DNA of 64,000 bases, from NCBI GenBank assembly GCA_007896885.1, contig VOIU01000006.1, forward strand, positions 62,001 through 126,000. Direction: 5' to 3'. Positions 28,333-37,643 of this stretch are shown here, piece by piece. This stretch comes from Bacteroidaceae bacterium HV4-6-C5C (GTDB lineage: Bacteria > Bacteroidota > Bacteroidia > Bacteroidales > Bacteroidaceae). The notes below the pieces were generated by a model. That model worked only from the letters and a program-made list of their open reading frames with translations, did no database searches and was not told the DNA's origin. Every line of letters begins with the position of its first letter. The stretch's first letter is position 1. A program made the translations under genes and the position numbers.

Positions 28333-29798
28333 TGAAGAAAAAGAATCTTAGTTTTTATGTTTTAGCTGCGACCCTGCTTGCGGGACATGCCAGAGCAGCC
28401 GAGTTTGTTTTGCCTAGCGATAATACGGCAGTAGTTAACCACAAAGCTGAGGCTGCTGCTTACAAAAGCAACCGCCCGCCTGTAAACAAACGTTTGTTTA
28501 CTTCAAAAGCCGTTGAAGCGGAGATTGCCAGAGTTAAGAAGTTGCTGACCAATCCCAAATTGGCTTGGATGTTCGAAAATTGTTTCCCAAACACACTGGA
28601 GACCACCGTTCATTATCGTACAAAAGATGGGAAACCTGATACTTTTGTATATACGGGAGATATCCATGCGATGTGGCTTCGTGATTCCGGGGCTCAAGTA
28701 TGGCCTTATGTGCAGCTGGCAAATAAAGATCCTGAATTGAAAAAAATGCTTGAAGGAGTGGTTCGTCGCCAGTTTAAGTGTATCAATATTGATCCGTATG
28801 CAAATGCTTTTAATGACGGAGCGACAGGGAGCGATTGGATGACCGATATGACGGATATGAAGCCGGAGCTTCATGAAAGGAAATGGGAGATAGATTCACT
28901 GTGCTATCCTCTCCGTCTCGCATATCAGTATTGGAAGGAAACCGGTGATGCCAGCATCTTCGATGATGAATGGATACAAGCTATCACTAATATCCTGAAA
29001 ACTTTCAAGGAGCAACAACGTAAAGAGGGAGTAGGGCCATATAAATTCCAGCGTAAAACTGAGCGTGCTTTGGATACGCTTAATAATGACGGATTGGGTG
29101 CACCTGTGAAACCTGTGGGACTTATAGCTTCTGCTTTCCGTCCTTCGGATGATGCTACGACTCTTCAATTTCTTGTGCCTTCCAATTTCTTTGCAGTATC
29201 TTCACTTCGTAAAGCTGCTGAGATTCTTTCTACTGTGAATAAGAAGCAAGATTTAGCAGATCAATGCACCAGCTTAGCACAGGAAGTGGAAAATGCCTTG
29301 AAGAAATATGCGACTTACAACCATCCAAAATATGGTACGATATATGCTTTTGAGGTGGATGGTTTTGGTAATCACTTCCTTATGGATGATGCCAATGTCC
29401 CAAGTTTGTTGGCAATGCCATATTTAGGGGATGTGAATGTAAATGATCCGATTTACCAAAATACGCGTCGCTTTGTGTGGAGTGAAGACAATCCTTACTT
29501 CTTCAAAGGAAAAGCCGGAGAGGGTATAGGCGGACCACATATCGGATATGACATGATTTGGCCTATGAGTATCATGATGAAAGCATTTACCAGTCAGGAC
29601 GATCAAGAAATCAAAGATTGTGTGAAGATGCTTATCAACACAGATGCTGGCACAGGCTTTATTCATGAATCTTTTTATAAAAATGATCCTGCTAAATTTA
29701 CCCGTCCATGGTTTGCTTGGCAAAATACATTGTTTGGTGAATTAATTCTCCGATTGGTTAATGAAGGTAAGACAGATGTTTTGAATAGCATTCAATAA
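28332..29798 (+). CDS. GH125 exo-alpha-1,6-mannosidase, exported
   Basis: The 488-residue protein has a signal peptide (ending near ARAAEF, residue 23) and GH125 (formerly DUF1237) signatures: GDIHAMWLRDSGAQVWPY near 105-122, GSDWMTDMTDM near 165, EIDSLCYPLRLAYQYWKETGD, and GEGIGGPHIGYDMIWPMSIMM near the C-terminus. GH125 enzymes are inverting, metal-independent exo-mannosidases specific for alpha-1,6 links. Together with GH76 they convert linear alpha-1,6-mannan to mannose. It closes the operon and ends in a bidirectional terminator. Confidence 0.93.
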   Translation: MKKKNLSFYVLAATLLAGHARAAEFVLPSDNTAVVNHKAEAAAYKSNRPPVNKRLFTSKAVEAEIARVKKLLTNPKLAWMFENCFPNTLETTVHYRTKDGKPDTFVYTGDIHAMWLRDSGAQVWPYVQLANKDPELKKMLEGVVRRQFKCINIDPYANAFNDGATGSDWMTDMTDMKPELHERKWEIDSLCYPLRLAYQYWKETGDASIFDDEWIQAITNILKTFKEQQRKEGVGPYKFQRKTERALDTLNNDGLGAPVKPVGLIASAFRPSDDATTLQFLVPSNFFAVSSLRKAAEILSTVNKKQDLADQCTSLAQEVENALKKYATYNHPKYGTIYAFEVDGFGNHFLMDDANVPSLLAMPYLGDVNVNDPIYQNTRRFVWSEDNPYFFKGKAGEGIGGPHIGYDMIWPMSIMMKAFTSQDDQEIKDCVKMLINTDAGTGFIHESFYKNDPAKFTRPWFAWQNTLFGELILRLVNEGKTDVLNSIQ

Positions 29799-29824
29799 AT
29801 ATCGGTATACCTTCTTGATATAAG

Positions 29825-29871
29825 AAAAAGGCTGCCTGTTAATAGATTGTCTATTGCAAGCAGCCTTTTTT
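29825..29871. terminator. Bidirectional terminator between GH125 gene and the hybrid regulator
   Basis: Perfect 11-bp stem AAAAAGGCTGC (29825-29835) with GCAGCCTTTTT (29860-29870). The run of A before and T after lets it work for both convergent transcripts. Confidence 0.85.
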
Positions 29872-29887
29872 ATATGCAGCTTATGAG

Positions 29888-32800
29888 TTAATTGTCTCTT
29901 TCTTCGGTTTTTGTTGCTGTGCTATTATTGAAAGCGCTGTTTTTGCTTTCTCTATATTGCCTTGGTGTCATTTCATATTTCTGCGAGAACAACTTATAGA
30001 AGGTTCCTCTATTAACAAATCCTGTCGCATCGATTATTTCTTCCACCGTAAGGTGTGTGGAAAGCAGTAATTGCTCGGCTCTTGCCAACCGATACTCTTT
30101 GATGATATCTGTGGGCGATTTATCGGTAATGTTTTTAAGCAATCTGTAAAACTGTCTTGTACTGTATCCGATAGCGCTACTTAGAAATTCGGCCGACAGC
30201 TCCGGGCTCTTTATGTTTTCGTCAATAATCAGTAAGATTTTATCGAAAAAGGATTTGTCTTCGTTGTGTAGAAAACGTCCGTTGTCCAATTGAAACGAGC
30301 TGAGTGGTGAACGATAATATTCTTTCAGTTCTTTCTCACGATCGATCAGGCGTGCTACTAATTTCTCAAGATAGTCGACATTGAAAGGCTTTGTCACGTA
30401 TGCTTCAGCACCCGAATGAATACCTTTTGCCTGCTCATTGATGTTGTTTAGTGCCGATAGGAGTATGAGTGGGATATGCTTTAATACTTTGTCCGATTTT
30501 ATTCTTTTAGCAAATGTCATGCCATCCATTCCCGGCATCATCACGTCTGAAATAATTAAATCGGGCTCTTTCTGCTGTAGTTGCTCCATAGCTTTCTCTG
30601 CACTCTCAAATGGCTGTACATTATATTTGGCTACAAATACTTCGGTCACAAACCACAGTACGGAGGGATCATCGTCAATGATCATGATTGTTTCTTTCGA
30701 GGGGCTGAAGGGGACGGTCGTATTTTTGAATTCGAATGATTTATGCTCCGGTGCCGGTGGTAGTCCTTCCATTAATATCGATCTGGTATTGGAAAATTCT
30801 GTTTCTAATGAAGGGAGTATTACCTCAAACGTAGTGATTTTATCGGGGATACTTGCCACTTCTATACGCCCCTTAAGGAGATTGACCATACTGTGGCAAA
30901 TCGCCAAACCTAGACCATTTCTGGAGAAGGCTCCGTTGTGGCTCTGTACTTCGAAGTTATCCAGTATCTTGTATCGATCGAATACCTTGTTCAAGTCTTC
31001 CTCTTTTATCCCTTTACCGGAATTGGAAACCCGGATATGTAACTCGTCACTTTCTTCGTTAATCCATTGCTCTATTGTTATAAATCCTTGCTTCGGGGTG
31101 TATTTGAAAGCATTGGAAAGCAAGTTGTTTACAATCTTGCTTAGGCAACTTGGGTCGGAATTCCAATAGATATCGGTTTCAATGCCCACTTGGTAGTCGA
31201 CTTCCTGTCTCTCTGCCAACTCCCGAAAAGATTCAGCAATGCCCTGAATATGTCTTTTGATATCAAGTCTTTCTATTTCGAGAGGCTTGTGCCCTGTTTC
31301 AAGTCGCCTGAATTCTATTAATTCGAGTATCAAGGCATTTAGCTTTATGACATTCTGTTGAATCATGACAGCGTATTTCTTGATATAAGAATCTGTCCCC
31401 GAATAAGAGAGAATCTTTTCGCATGGTCCCGATATTAAGGTCAGTGGTGTGCAGAATTCGTGAGTGATATTCGTAAAGAAACGCAATTTTGATTCATAGA
31501 TTTCTTCACGTTGATTTCGCTTCATTTCTTCAATTAAAGCTTTCTTCTTCTTTGTATACTTCGCTATTGTAAGGTGAATGCCTACGCCTATGAGTATGAA
31601 AATGAGTATGGAATAGATCCAGTAAGCCAGTGTGGTCATATACCATGGAGGAGTGATTTGTATGAGTAACGGATAAGGCTTACTTTCCTTTCCGGTTATG
31701 TTATTTCGGTATTTTACCAATAATTTATATTCTCCGGGTGATAGATTGGAGAATACTGCGGTTGTAGAGCTTCCGTTTTCAACCCAGCTATCGCTTAGTC
31801 CGTCTATCTTGTAGAAGTAAGCGTAATTATTTCCATTGATACAATCAATTGTAGCAAAAGATAGACTGAAGAAGTTTTGATCGTATTTTAATACTAGAGC
31901 ATTCTGGCTTTCCTTACTTTGGAGGAAGTCGTGGATATTATAGTCTTTACCGAATATAGAGAGATGATTGAAGAAGAGTTTCGGCATATATTCTTTCATT
32001 TGCGTTCCATCCTCATGAATAGAGATAAAGCCGTTGATTCCACCGAAAAAAAGTGTACCCGTAGCTTTATCTTTGTAAAAAGCACCATCGCTGAATTCGG
32101 ACACTTCTTGCTCACCTTGTTGGCGGTATATTTGCGCCGTATTGGTCATGACATTTAGCTTCACAAGGCCTTGATTGGTGCTGAGCCATAGGTTTTTATC
32201 TTTCCCTTCCAATATGCCATGTATGGTGTTATTGGGAAATCCGTCCGTCTCATTGTAAACCCGGGAAATGCCATGGTCCCAGCGAACCAATCCGAAGCTG
32301 GTTCCAAACCAATAATCATGTTCATTCTTTAGTATGGAGAATATATCATTCACTGTTTGGTTCTTTACGACTTTGTCGAAACGGAACGGTACCATCCTCC
32401 CGGTCTTTACATTCATCCGGTAAGCTCCGTAACCGCGATTACCGAACCAAACAATAGAATCGTTCTCTTGATAAGAAGTAAAAAAGTAATTGGATGCTTT
32501 CCTCCCTTTGTCTATAACGATTCTTTTTGCAGACTTTATATAGAGGGAATGCCCGGCAATGCCAATGTTGACCTTTACAATTCCTTCTCCTACGGTCGAT
32601 ATCCACAATGTACTATCGTTCAACTCTACGATGGAGTGAATGTATCGCACAGGCTTTCCCCCGGCGTTTAAGTCAAAAGGAAGGATCTTTTTTTTCGAAT
32701 AAGAGTAATAACACATTCCGTTTTCAGTTCCGATCCAAATACGTCCCCAACGGCTTGGCGCAAAGCAATAGACCGTATTATCATTTAGTGCGCTACTACT

Positions 32801-33988
32801 CGAAAGAAATTTATCCGTTCTGGAAGAGCTTCCGCTAACCGGGTCGTAATTTGTCATGCGCAGTATACCACTGCCTTTTGTTCCTATCCACAGACTGTGT
32901 TCCTCATCCAAATAGATTGCCCTTACCGGAGTATTAGCCTCATACGTGGGAGTGTTCAGTAAGGTATTTCGTATGGAGAATGTATCATTGTAATACATAT
33001 AGACGCCTTCCCCGTCAGTGCCTACCCAAATGATATCTTGAAAGCGATCTTTCATAAGGCAAAAGATGCCCGACTGGATATTTATGGGAGATATAATATA
33101 TTTTGAGGTGGCATCCGGAGAATATTTCAGTTGAATAAGTCCGCTACTTTTAAAGCCAATGAAATAATCGTCGTATTGTTTGATAATGGAAGAGATTTCA
33201 CCTCTTTGCCGTACTTCTTCTGCAATATTTGTGATGTAGTATTTCTTTCGGTTCTTCAAGTCATATTCATACAGGGAATATTTGCTATCTATCAGATAAA
33301 CCATATTTTCCTGGCTAAATGCCCATACCACATCACCGGGATCTTTGAAATTCTTTTCCGGGACTAACGAAATGCGCTGTCTATCCTTTTTTATAGCGTA
33401 GCATCTACTTTGCCCGTGTGAAGAAAAAATCCAAAGTGAGTTTGCATTGTCAATGGTCAGTTGGCATACATTCTCAATATTAATTTTTGGAGTGTTTAGC
33501 TTTATAAAATTTTGTTCTCCGGACTTTGTACAATATATGTATCCTTCATCGCTAATCATATATGTATCTTTATCCTTGCTTTGCGCCATCTTCTTTACTC
33601 CCTTAGGCTTCTTATGGCTCCACACTTTCTGAGTCCGGGTGTCGAAGTAATCCAAACCATAATTTGTTTGTATCCAGAACTTATCCTCTCCACCTTCCAT
33701 CATATAATCTATAAGGTTTCCGGATAGGTTATTCTTTCTGTTTACCGGTTTGTACAGTCTGACACTTTTCCCGTCATAAGTATTTAATCCGTCACATGTG
33801 CCTATCCATATTAATCCTTTGCTGTCTTGGCAAAGAGAGAGTACCGCACTATTGGAAAGTCCATTCTTACTGGAGAACTGTTTTAGGGAGTATGCTGATG
33901 CCCAATCGATAATAGCAGTAGTGAAAAACAGAGATAGGATAAGTTTGCAGCACAGCGAATTGACTGTCGGCAGGTTATGTCTTTTCAT
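29888..33988 (-). CDS. Hybrid two-component system sensor/regulator (HTCS)
   Basis: The 1366-residue single-chain regulator has a signal peptide, a periplasmic sensor built of two-component propeller repeats (about 30-680), a Y_Y_Y domain (about 700-780), one membrane helix (about 783-808) and a histidine kinase domain with phospho-acceptor His843 (THEFCTPL). An HATPase follows (NNLLSNAFKYTP, GKGIKEEDLNKVF). The receiver has Asp1148 (SDVMMPGMDG), and a C-terminal AraC helix-turn-helix pair ends near 1345. Such proteins bind an oligosaccharide in the periplasm and activate the adjacent locus. Position and orientation (convergent, directly after GH125) point to the alpha-mannan genes as targets. 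The conserved Arg after His-Glu-Phe in most kinases is Cys here. Confidence 0.93.
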   Translation of the reverse strand: MKRHNLPTVNSLCCKLILSLFFTTAIIDWASAYSLKQFSSKNGLSNSAVLSLCQDSKGLIWIGTCDGLNTYDGKSVRLYKPVNRKNNLSGNLIDYMMEGGEDKFWIQTNYGLDYFDTRTQKVWSHKKPKGVKKMAQSKDKDTYMISDEGYIYCTKSGEQNFIKLNTPKINIENVCQLTIDNANSLWIFSSHGQSRCYAIKKDRQRISLVPEKNFKDPGDVVWAFSQENMVYLIDSKYSLYEYDLKNRKKYYITNIAEEVRQRGEISSIIKQYDDYFIGFKSSGLIQLKYSPDATSKYIISPINIQSGIFCLMKDRFQDIIWVGTDGEGVYMYYNDTFSIRNTLLNTPTYEANTPVRAIYLDEEHSLWIGTKGSGILRMTNYDPVSGSSSRTDKFLSSSSALNDNTVYCFAPSRWGRIWIGTENGMCYYSYSKKKILPFDLNAGGKPVRYIHSIVELNDSTLWISTVGEGIVKVNIGIAGHSLYIKSAKRIVIDKGRKASNYFFTSYQENDSIVWFGNRGYGAYRMNVKTGRMVPFRFDKVVKNQTVNDIFSILKNEHDYWFGTSFGLVRWDHGISRVYNETDGFPNNTIHGILEGKDKNLWLSTNQGLVKLNVMTNTAQIYRQQGEQEVSEFSDGAFYKDKATGTLFFGGINGFISIHEDGTQMKEYMPKLFFNHLSIFGKDYNIHDFLQSKESQNALVLKYDQNFFSLSFATIDCINGNNYAYFYKIDGLSDSWVENGSSTTAVFSNLSPGEYKLLVKYRNNITGKESKPYPLLIQITPPWYMTTLAYWIYSILIFILIGVGIHLTIAKYTKKKKALIEEMKRNQREEIYESKLRFFTNITHEFCTPLTLISGPCEKILSYSGTDSYIKKYAVMIQQNVIKLNALILELIEFRRLETGHKPLEIERLDIKRHIQGIAESFRELAERQEVDYQVGIETDIYWNSDPSCLSKIVNNLLSNAFKYTPKQGFITIEQWINEESDELHIRVSNSGKGIKEEDLNKVFDRYKILDNFEVQSHNGAFSRNGLGLAICHSMVNLLKGRIEVASIPDKITTFEVILPSLETEFSNTRSILMEGLPPAPEHKSFEFKNTTVPFSPSKETIMIIDDDPSVLWFVTEVFVAKYNVQPFESAEKAMEQLQQKEPDLIISDVMMPGMDGMTFAKRIKSDKVLKHIPLILLSALNNINEQAKGIHSGAEAYVTKPFNVDYLEKLVARLIDREKELKEYYRSPLSSFQLDNGRFLHNEDKSFFDKILLIIDENIKSPELSAEFLSSAIGYSTRQFYRLLKNITDKSPTDIIKEYRLARAEQLLLSTHLTVEEIIDATGFVNRGTFYKLFSQKYEMTPRQYRESKNSAFNNSTATKTEERDN

Positions 33989-34014
33989 ATAATACTAATG
34001 TTAAGGATCTTATG

Positions 34015-34022
34015 CAAAGTTA
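34015..34022 (-). promoter_or_regulatory. Putative -7 box for the hybrid two-component regulator
   Basis: TAACTTTG on the minus strand is a perfect TAnnTTTG, 26 bp before the ATG. No clear TTTG was found at 19-21 bases upstream. Confidence 0.4.
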
Positions 34023-34183
34023 GGAGAAAGTGGAGAATATAAAGAATAATCTTTGCATTTTCGCGGTCTTATTCTGTTTAAGTCCTAGATTTACCATGTG
34101 TCTTACCCTTGATTAGATTGGCTGGTAAATAGCCTACATCATGGTAAGGTAAAGAATTTGCAAGAGACTATAGATTCAATCTT

Positions 34184-34271
34184 TATGCCAATATCTTGGC
34201 ACAACTTTGCCATGCTCTTGGCAAGTCGGTGCCATACTGTTGGCACAATTGTGCCAACAGTATGGCAATAA
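34184..34271. repeat. Array of four TGCCA-N6-TGGCA dyads with exact 22-bp spacing
   Basis: TGCCA begins at 34186, 34208, 34230 and 34252 and TGGCA at 34197, 34219, 34241 and 34263. Each unit is therefore a 5-6-5 dyad and the period is exactly 22 bp, about two helical turns. Units 1-3 share CTTGGCA or GTTGGCA right arms. Unit 4 is the reverse complement of unit 3, so units 3 and 4 form a perfect 38-bp palindrome (34230-34267). The array is in the 462-bp gap upstream of the hybrid regulator and downstream of the helicase gene. An operator array for a dimeric protein is the simplest reading. Confidence 0.8.
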
Positions 34272-34400
34272 ACGATGAGTACTATATCTTAGTGATATGA
34301 TTTGTATTTTAATTGTGATTGAATACCTTTAAAGCCTCTCAAGAAAGTTGGGATAATTGCTTCCTTAAGGGTAAGTGTGTACGAAAAGTCTAATATAAGA

Positions 34401-34430
34401 AAAGGCACAGAACGTATGTTCTGTGCCTTT
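34401..34430 (-). terminator. Intrinsic terminator of the DEAD-box helicase gene
   Basis: Perfect 13-bp stem AAAGGCACAGAAC (34401-34413) with GTTCTGTGCCTTT (34418-34430), a 4-base loop. Read on the minus strand it ends in TTTTCTTATATT. It lies 20 bp past the helicase stop. Confidence 0.85.
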
Positions 34431-34450
34431 ATTCGACGATATTTGGTGGA

Positions 34451-36358
34451 TTATTTTCTGCTTTTTCTAGCCCATCCTTCTTCTTTGAAGTCAGGGCTAT
34501 CTCCCTTTAATGGTCGTTCATCTTGAAAAAATTGTTTCCAATTGTCTGTCTGTTTTGGTCCCCTTGCCGTGTTATATCCTCTTTCTTCTCGGCTAGCTCT
34601 TTTTTTTGACGGTGAATCTTCTTTCGAAAATGCTCCTTGTCTGTGGGGTCCTTTATACTCTTTATTAGAATTAGTCTTCGTGTTTTTGCGTTTGAAACGT
34701 CCTCCATCATTTCCGCTTTCTTCTCCGGCTACTTCAATGGAAACCTTGCGTCCGCCAAAGCGAACGTTATTGAGGCTTTTGATTACAAGAGGAGCTTGTT
34801 CTTGCTTGACTTCAAAGAATGAAAAACTTTTCATTAAATCTATTCGTCCTATATCTACACGTTTCTGAGTATTTTTATTTAGCAGATCAATCAGCTCGTG
34901 GGGATAGAAGCTGTCTACTTTTCCTAAATTAATGAAAAGACGAGTATAGCCTGGCTCTGCTTTGCGTCCTCCGCTTCTTCTGTCTTCGTATTGGTCGCCT
35001 GTCTTCCCTGCGCGTTGATTTCTATTGTCTGTAGCAATTTCTATTTCTTCGCGGTCACGATAGTATTCGGCAAATCGGTTGAATTCATGCGATACCATTC
35101 GTTTTATTAAGTCTTCTTTAGTCAGCCAGTCTAATTTACGGCAGATATCGGGCATGAAATCAGAGATTTCATCTTCATTCACTTTTACTTTTTCCAAGTC
35201 ATCTATGACTTTAAGCAATTGCTTTTCACAGATTTCTTTGCCTGTAGGCATTTCGCCGACGATAAACTTTTTGCTAATGACACGTTCTATTTCACGCATC
35301 TTACCTTTTTCACGTAAATTGATTATCGCGATAGAAGTTCCTGTTTTACCGGCGCGACCGGTACGTCCACTACGGTGAGTATAACTCTCTATATCATCAG
35401 GAAGTCCGTAATTTATGACATGAGTAAGATCATCAACATCGAGCCCACGAGCTGCTACATCGGTTGCTACAAGTATTTGTAGGTTACGGATACGGAACTT
35501 TTGCATAACCGCATCCCGTTGTGCCTGACTTAACTCTCCATGGAGAGAGTCGGCATTGTACCCTTCCTGCATCAACTTATCTGCTATCTCTTGCGTTTCT
35601 TTACGAGTACGGCAGAATACGATTCCGTATATTTGTGGATAAAAGTCTACGATACGTTTTAATGCCGCATATTTATCTTTAGCATGTACAGTATATACTA
35701 CATGCTTCACATTATTGGTTCCTTCGTTTTTCCGTCCGATTGTTATTTCTTTGGCATCATGAAGATATTTTTTTGAAATACGGGCTATTTCGGGACTCAT
35801 TGTTGCTGAAAAAAGCAGGGTATTACGTTCTTGTGGAACATCGGCTAATATTGCATTGATGCTGTCTGTAAAACCCATATTCAACATCTCGTCCGCCTCG
35901 TCCATTACAACATTTTGAATGGTGGCTAGAGAAACGGTCTTGCGTTCCATAAGATCCAGTAAACGCCCGGGAGTGGCAACAATAATATGTACGCCTTGTT
36001 TTAAACTACGTATTTGGCTTTCAATGGAAGATCCTCCGTAAACCGGAAGAACTCGTAAACCGTTGGTATATTTCGAATAATCGTTTAAATCTCCTGCTAT
36101 TTGCAAACACAATTCACGAGTAGGACAGAGTATTAAGGATTGAGGTACTCTTTTTGTTATGTCAATTTTTTGAATTAGGGGTAAACCAAATGCAGCTGTC
36201 TTTCCCGTTCCTGTTTGGGCCATGGCAACTACATCATTATTTTCTCCTAAAAGATATGGGATTACTTCTTCTTGTACCGGCATGGGATTCTCATATCCCA
36301 TTTCTGTAATGGCACGGCGTATCTCCGGCGACAGGCCGAGCTCTTCAAATGTCTTCAT
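34451..36358 (-). CDS. DEAD-box ATP-dependent RNA helicase with DbpA-type RNA-binding domain
   Basis: The 635-residue protein has all the main motifs: Q motif near 1-30, AQTGTGKTA (48-55), PTREL, DEAD (153-156), FSATM, and HRSGRTGRAG. After the helicase core (to about 370) comes a linker and a DbpA/CsdA-like RNA-recognition fold (about 475-550, TRLFINLGKVDSFYPHELIDLLN). A Lys/Arg/Ser-rich disordered tail follows. Proteins of this DeaD/CsdA class unwind RNA in ribosome assembly and mRNA decay, often in the cold. The symbol is left empty because DeaD and related paralogues cannot be told apart by eye. Confidence 0.93.
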   Translation of the reverse strand: MKTFEELGLSPEIRRAITEMGYENPMPVQEEVIPYLLGENNDVVAMAQTGTGKTAAFGLPLIQKIDITKRVPQSLILCPTRELCLQIAGDLNDYSKYTNGLRVLPVYGGSSIESQIRSLKQGVHIIVATPGRLLDLMERKTVSLATIQNVVMDEADEMLNMGFTDSINAILADVPQERNTLLFSATMSPEIARISKKYLHDAKEITIGRKNEGTNNVKHVVYTVHAKDKYAALKRIVDFYPQIYGIVFCRTRKETQEIADKLMQEGYNADSLHGELSQAQRDAVMQKFRIRNLQILVATDVAARGLDVDDLTHVINYGLPDDIESYTHRSGRTGRAGKTGTSIAIINLREKGKMREIERVISKKFIVGEMPTGKEICEKQLLKVIDDLEKVKVNEDEISDFMPDICRKLDWLTKEDLIKRMVSHEFNRFAEYYRDREEIEIATDNRNQRAGKTGDQYEDRRSGGRKAEPGYTRLFINLGKVDSFYPHELIDLLNKNTQKRVDIGRIDLMKSFSFFEVKQEQAPLVIKSLNNVRFGGRKVSIEVAGEESGNDGGRFKRKNTKTNSNKEYKGPHRQGAFSKEDSPSKKRASREERGYNTARGPKQTDNWKQFFQDERPLKGDSPDFKEEGWARKSRK

Positions 36359-36473
36359 TAAATTTTTATATCGCTATTATTTTCGGGCGCAAAGATAATA
36401 CTTTTTTGGGGATAAAATGCTACATGTAACTATTTAAATGATTGGTATTTATTTAATAAGACACAGAGATTGC

Positions 36474-37541
36474 TTATTCTTCATTTGTTAATAGAATGCT
36501 TTGTAATCTTTTTAAATCATCTTGAGTAAGCCCTATTGCTTGTTGGAGGTAAGTGTCTACATCGCCATACTCTCGTTCTATTTCTTGCTTTGCTGCATCC
36601 AGATACTCCTCCTTTGAAGAATAAAGGGTCGTGATACTTTCTTGAGCAGATACAGGCAGGTCATAAGCATACTGAGATATTTTAGCGATATTGAAATATT
36701 CATTACTTAAACAATAATCATCAAATATATCATCATCATTCACTCCTAATGCCGCCAGAATTAATGCAGAAACAATGCCTGTGCGTCCTTTACCATAGTT
36801 GCAGTGTATTACGATCGGGTAATTAGCCTTATCTTGTAATATGTCGAATATTTGTTTGTATTCTTCTTTGTAATCGGTTACAAGCTTCCTATTGATATTT
36901 TCTACCATTCGATGAACCATCTCATTATTGACTTTCCCTTTTTTTATTTCTTCAACAATATCGGCCATATCTCCTATCTGAATGGGTATATGAATGACTT
37001 CGAAACCTTTTTGAAGAGGTAATCTGTGTTTTAATTCTCTTTTGGAACGCAAGTCAATAATAGTTTTGATTCCAATGCTCTTCAGTTCTTGATAAGCTTT
37101 ATATCCTAGTCGGTCAATTTCTCCCGATCGGTATAGCATTCCCCATTGCACTCTTTTCCCTGTGGCATACGACGGGTATCCACCCATATCACGAAAGTTT
37201 TGTATTCCGGGGATATTAATATTTCGTGATGCAACTCTTATTTTATACTTATTGTTGAAAACCAATGTGTAATAATGTCGTGATGTGGAGCTATGAGAGT
37301 TTATAGCCATTTTTTCATCAGATATGTTGGCTGTTGCGACAGGACTGTCTTCCGGGCTGTTTTCAGGTTCTGCAGAGGCATACGCTTTCACTTCTCCTTT
37401 AAGATGAGGCGCAGTTTCCCATTTTATCACACAGTTTCCCACTTCGTTTTCTTCGCAAACGACTGATATGTAGGGTCGTGCGCCACTACATCCAGATAGT
37501 AGCAAAGAATATGCAAACCACTTTAATAAATTCCTATACAT
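36474..37541 (-). CDS. Tyrosine/serine protein-phosphatase-like lipoprotein
   Basis: The 355-residue protein has a lipobox (LLSGC, Cys18), an N-terminal beta domain (about 25-105) and a C-terminal phosphatase fold. The fold has NFRDMGGYPS, the general-acid region, and the P-loop HCNYGKGRTG (Cys247, Arg253; C-x5-R). This matches the IphP/LpxE-independent family of secreted Tyr-Ser phosphatases (Y_phosphatase3). The substrate is unknown; a phosphoprotein, phosphoinositide or phosphosugar outside the cytoplasm are all possible. It lies between the helicase and the PfkB gene on the same strand, with gaps of about 100 bp. Confidence 0.82.
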   Translation of the reverse strand: MYRNLLKWFAYSLLLSGCSGARPYISVVCEENEVGNCVIKWETAPHLKGEVKAYASAEPENSPEDSPVATANISDEKMAINSHSSTSRHYYTLVFNNKYKIRVASRNINIPGIQNFRDMGGYPSYATGKRVQWGMLYRSGEIDRLGYKAYQELKSIGIKTIIDLRSKRELKHRLPLQKGFEVIHIPIQIGDMADIVEEIKKGKVNNEMVHRMVENINRKLVTDYKEEYKQIFDILQDKANYPIVIHCNYGKGRTGIVSALILAALGVNDDDIFDDYCLSNEYFNIAKISQYAYDLPVSAQESITTLYSSKEEYLDAAKQEIEREYGDVDTYLQQAIGLTQDDLKRLQSILLTNEE

Positions 37542-37643
37542 AGCCGTATTCGATAATCAACTATTGCAAAGATATGTATTTCAGCCATTGTTGTATATCC
37601 AAGCCTGTGAGTTTCACAGAGTTTTTCCTCATTTAACTCTGAT

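Noticed and set aside
30438..31169. Open frame of about 243 codons on the plus strand inside the hybrid regulator gene
   Set aside because: It is antisense to the kinase and receiver regions, which carry all expected motifs on the other strand.
34184..34271. CRISPR-like appearance of the 22-bp periodic array
   Set aside because: Only ten bases per unit are constant, there are no spacers of normal length, one unit is inverted, and no cas genes are present.
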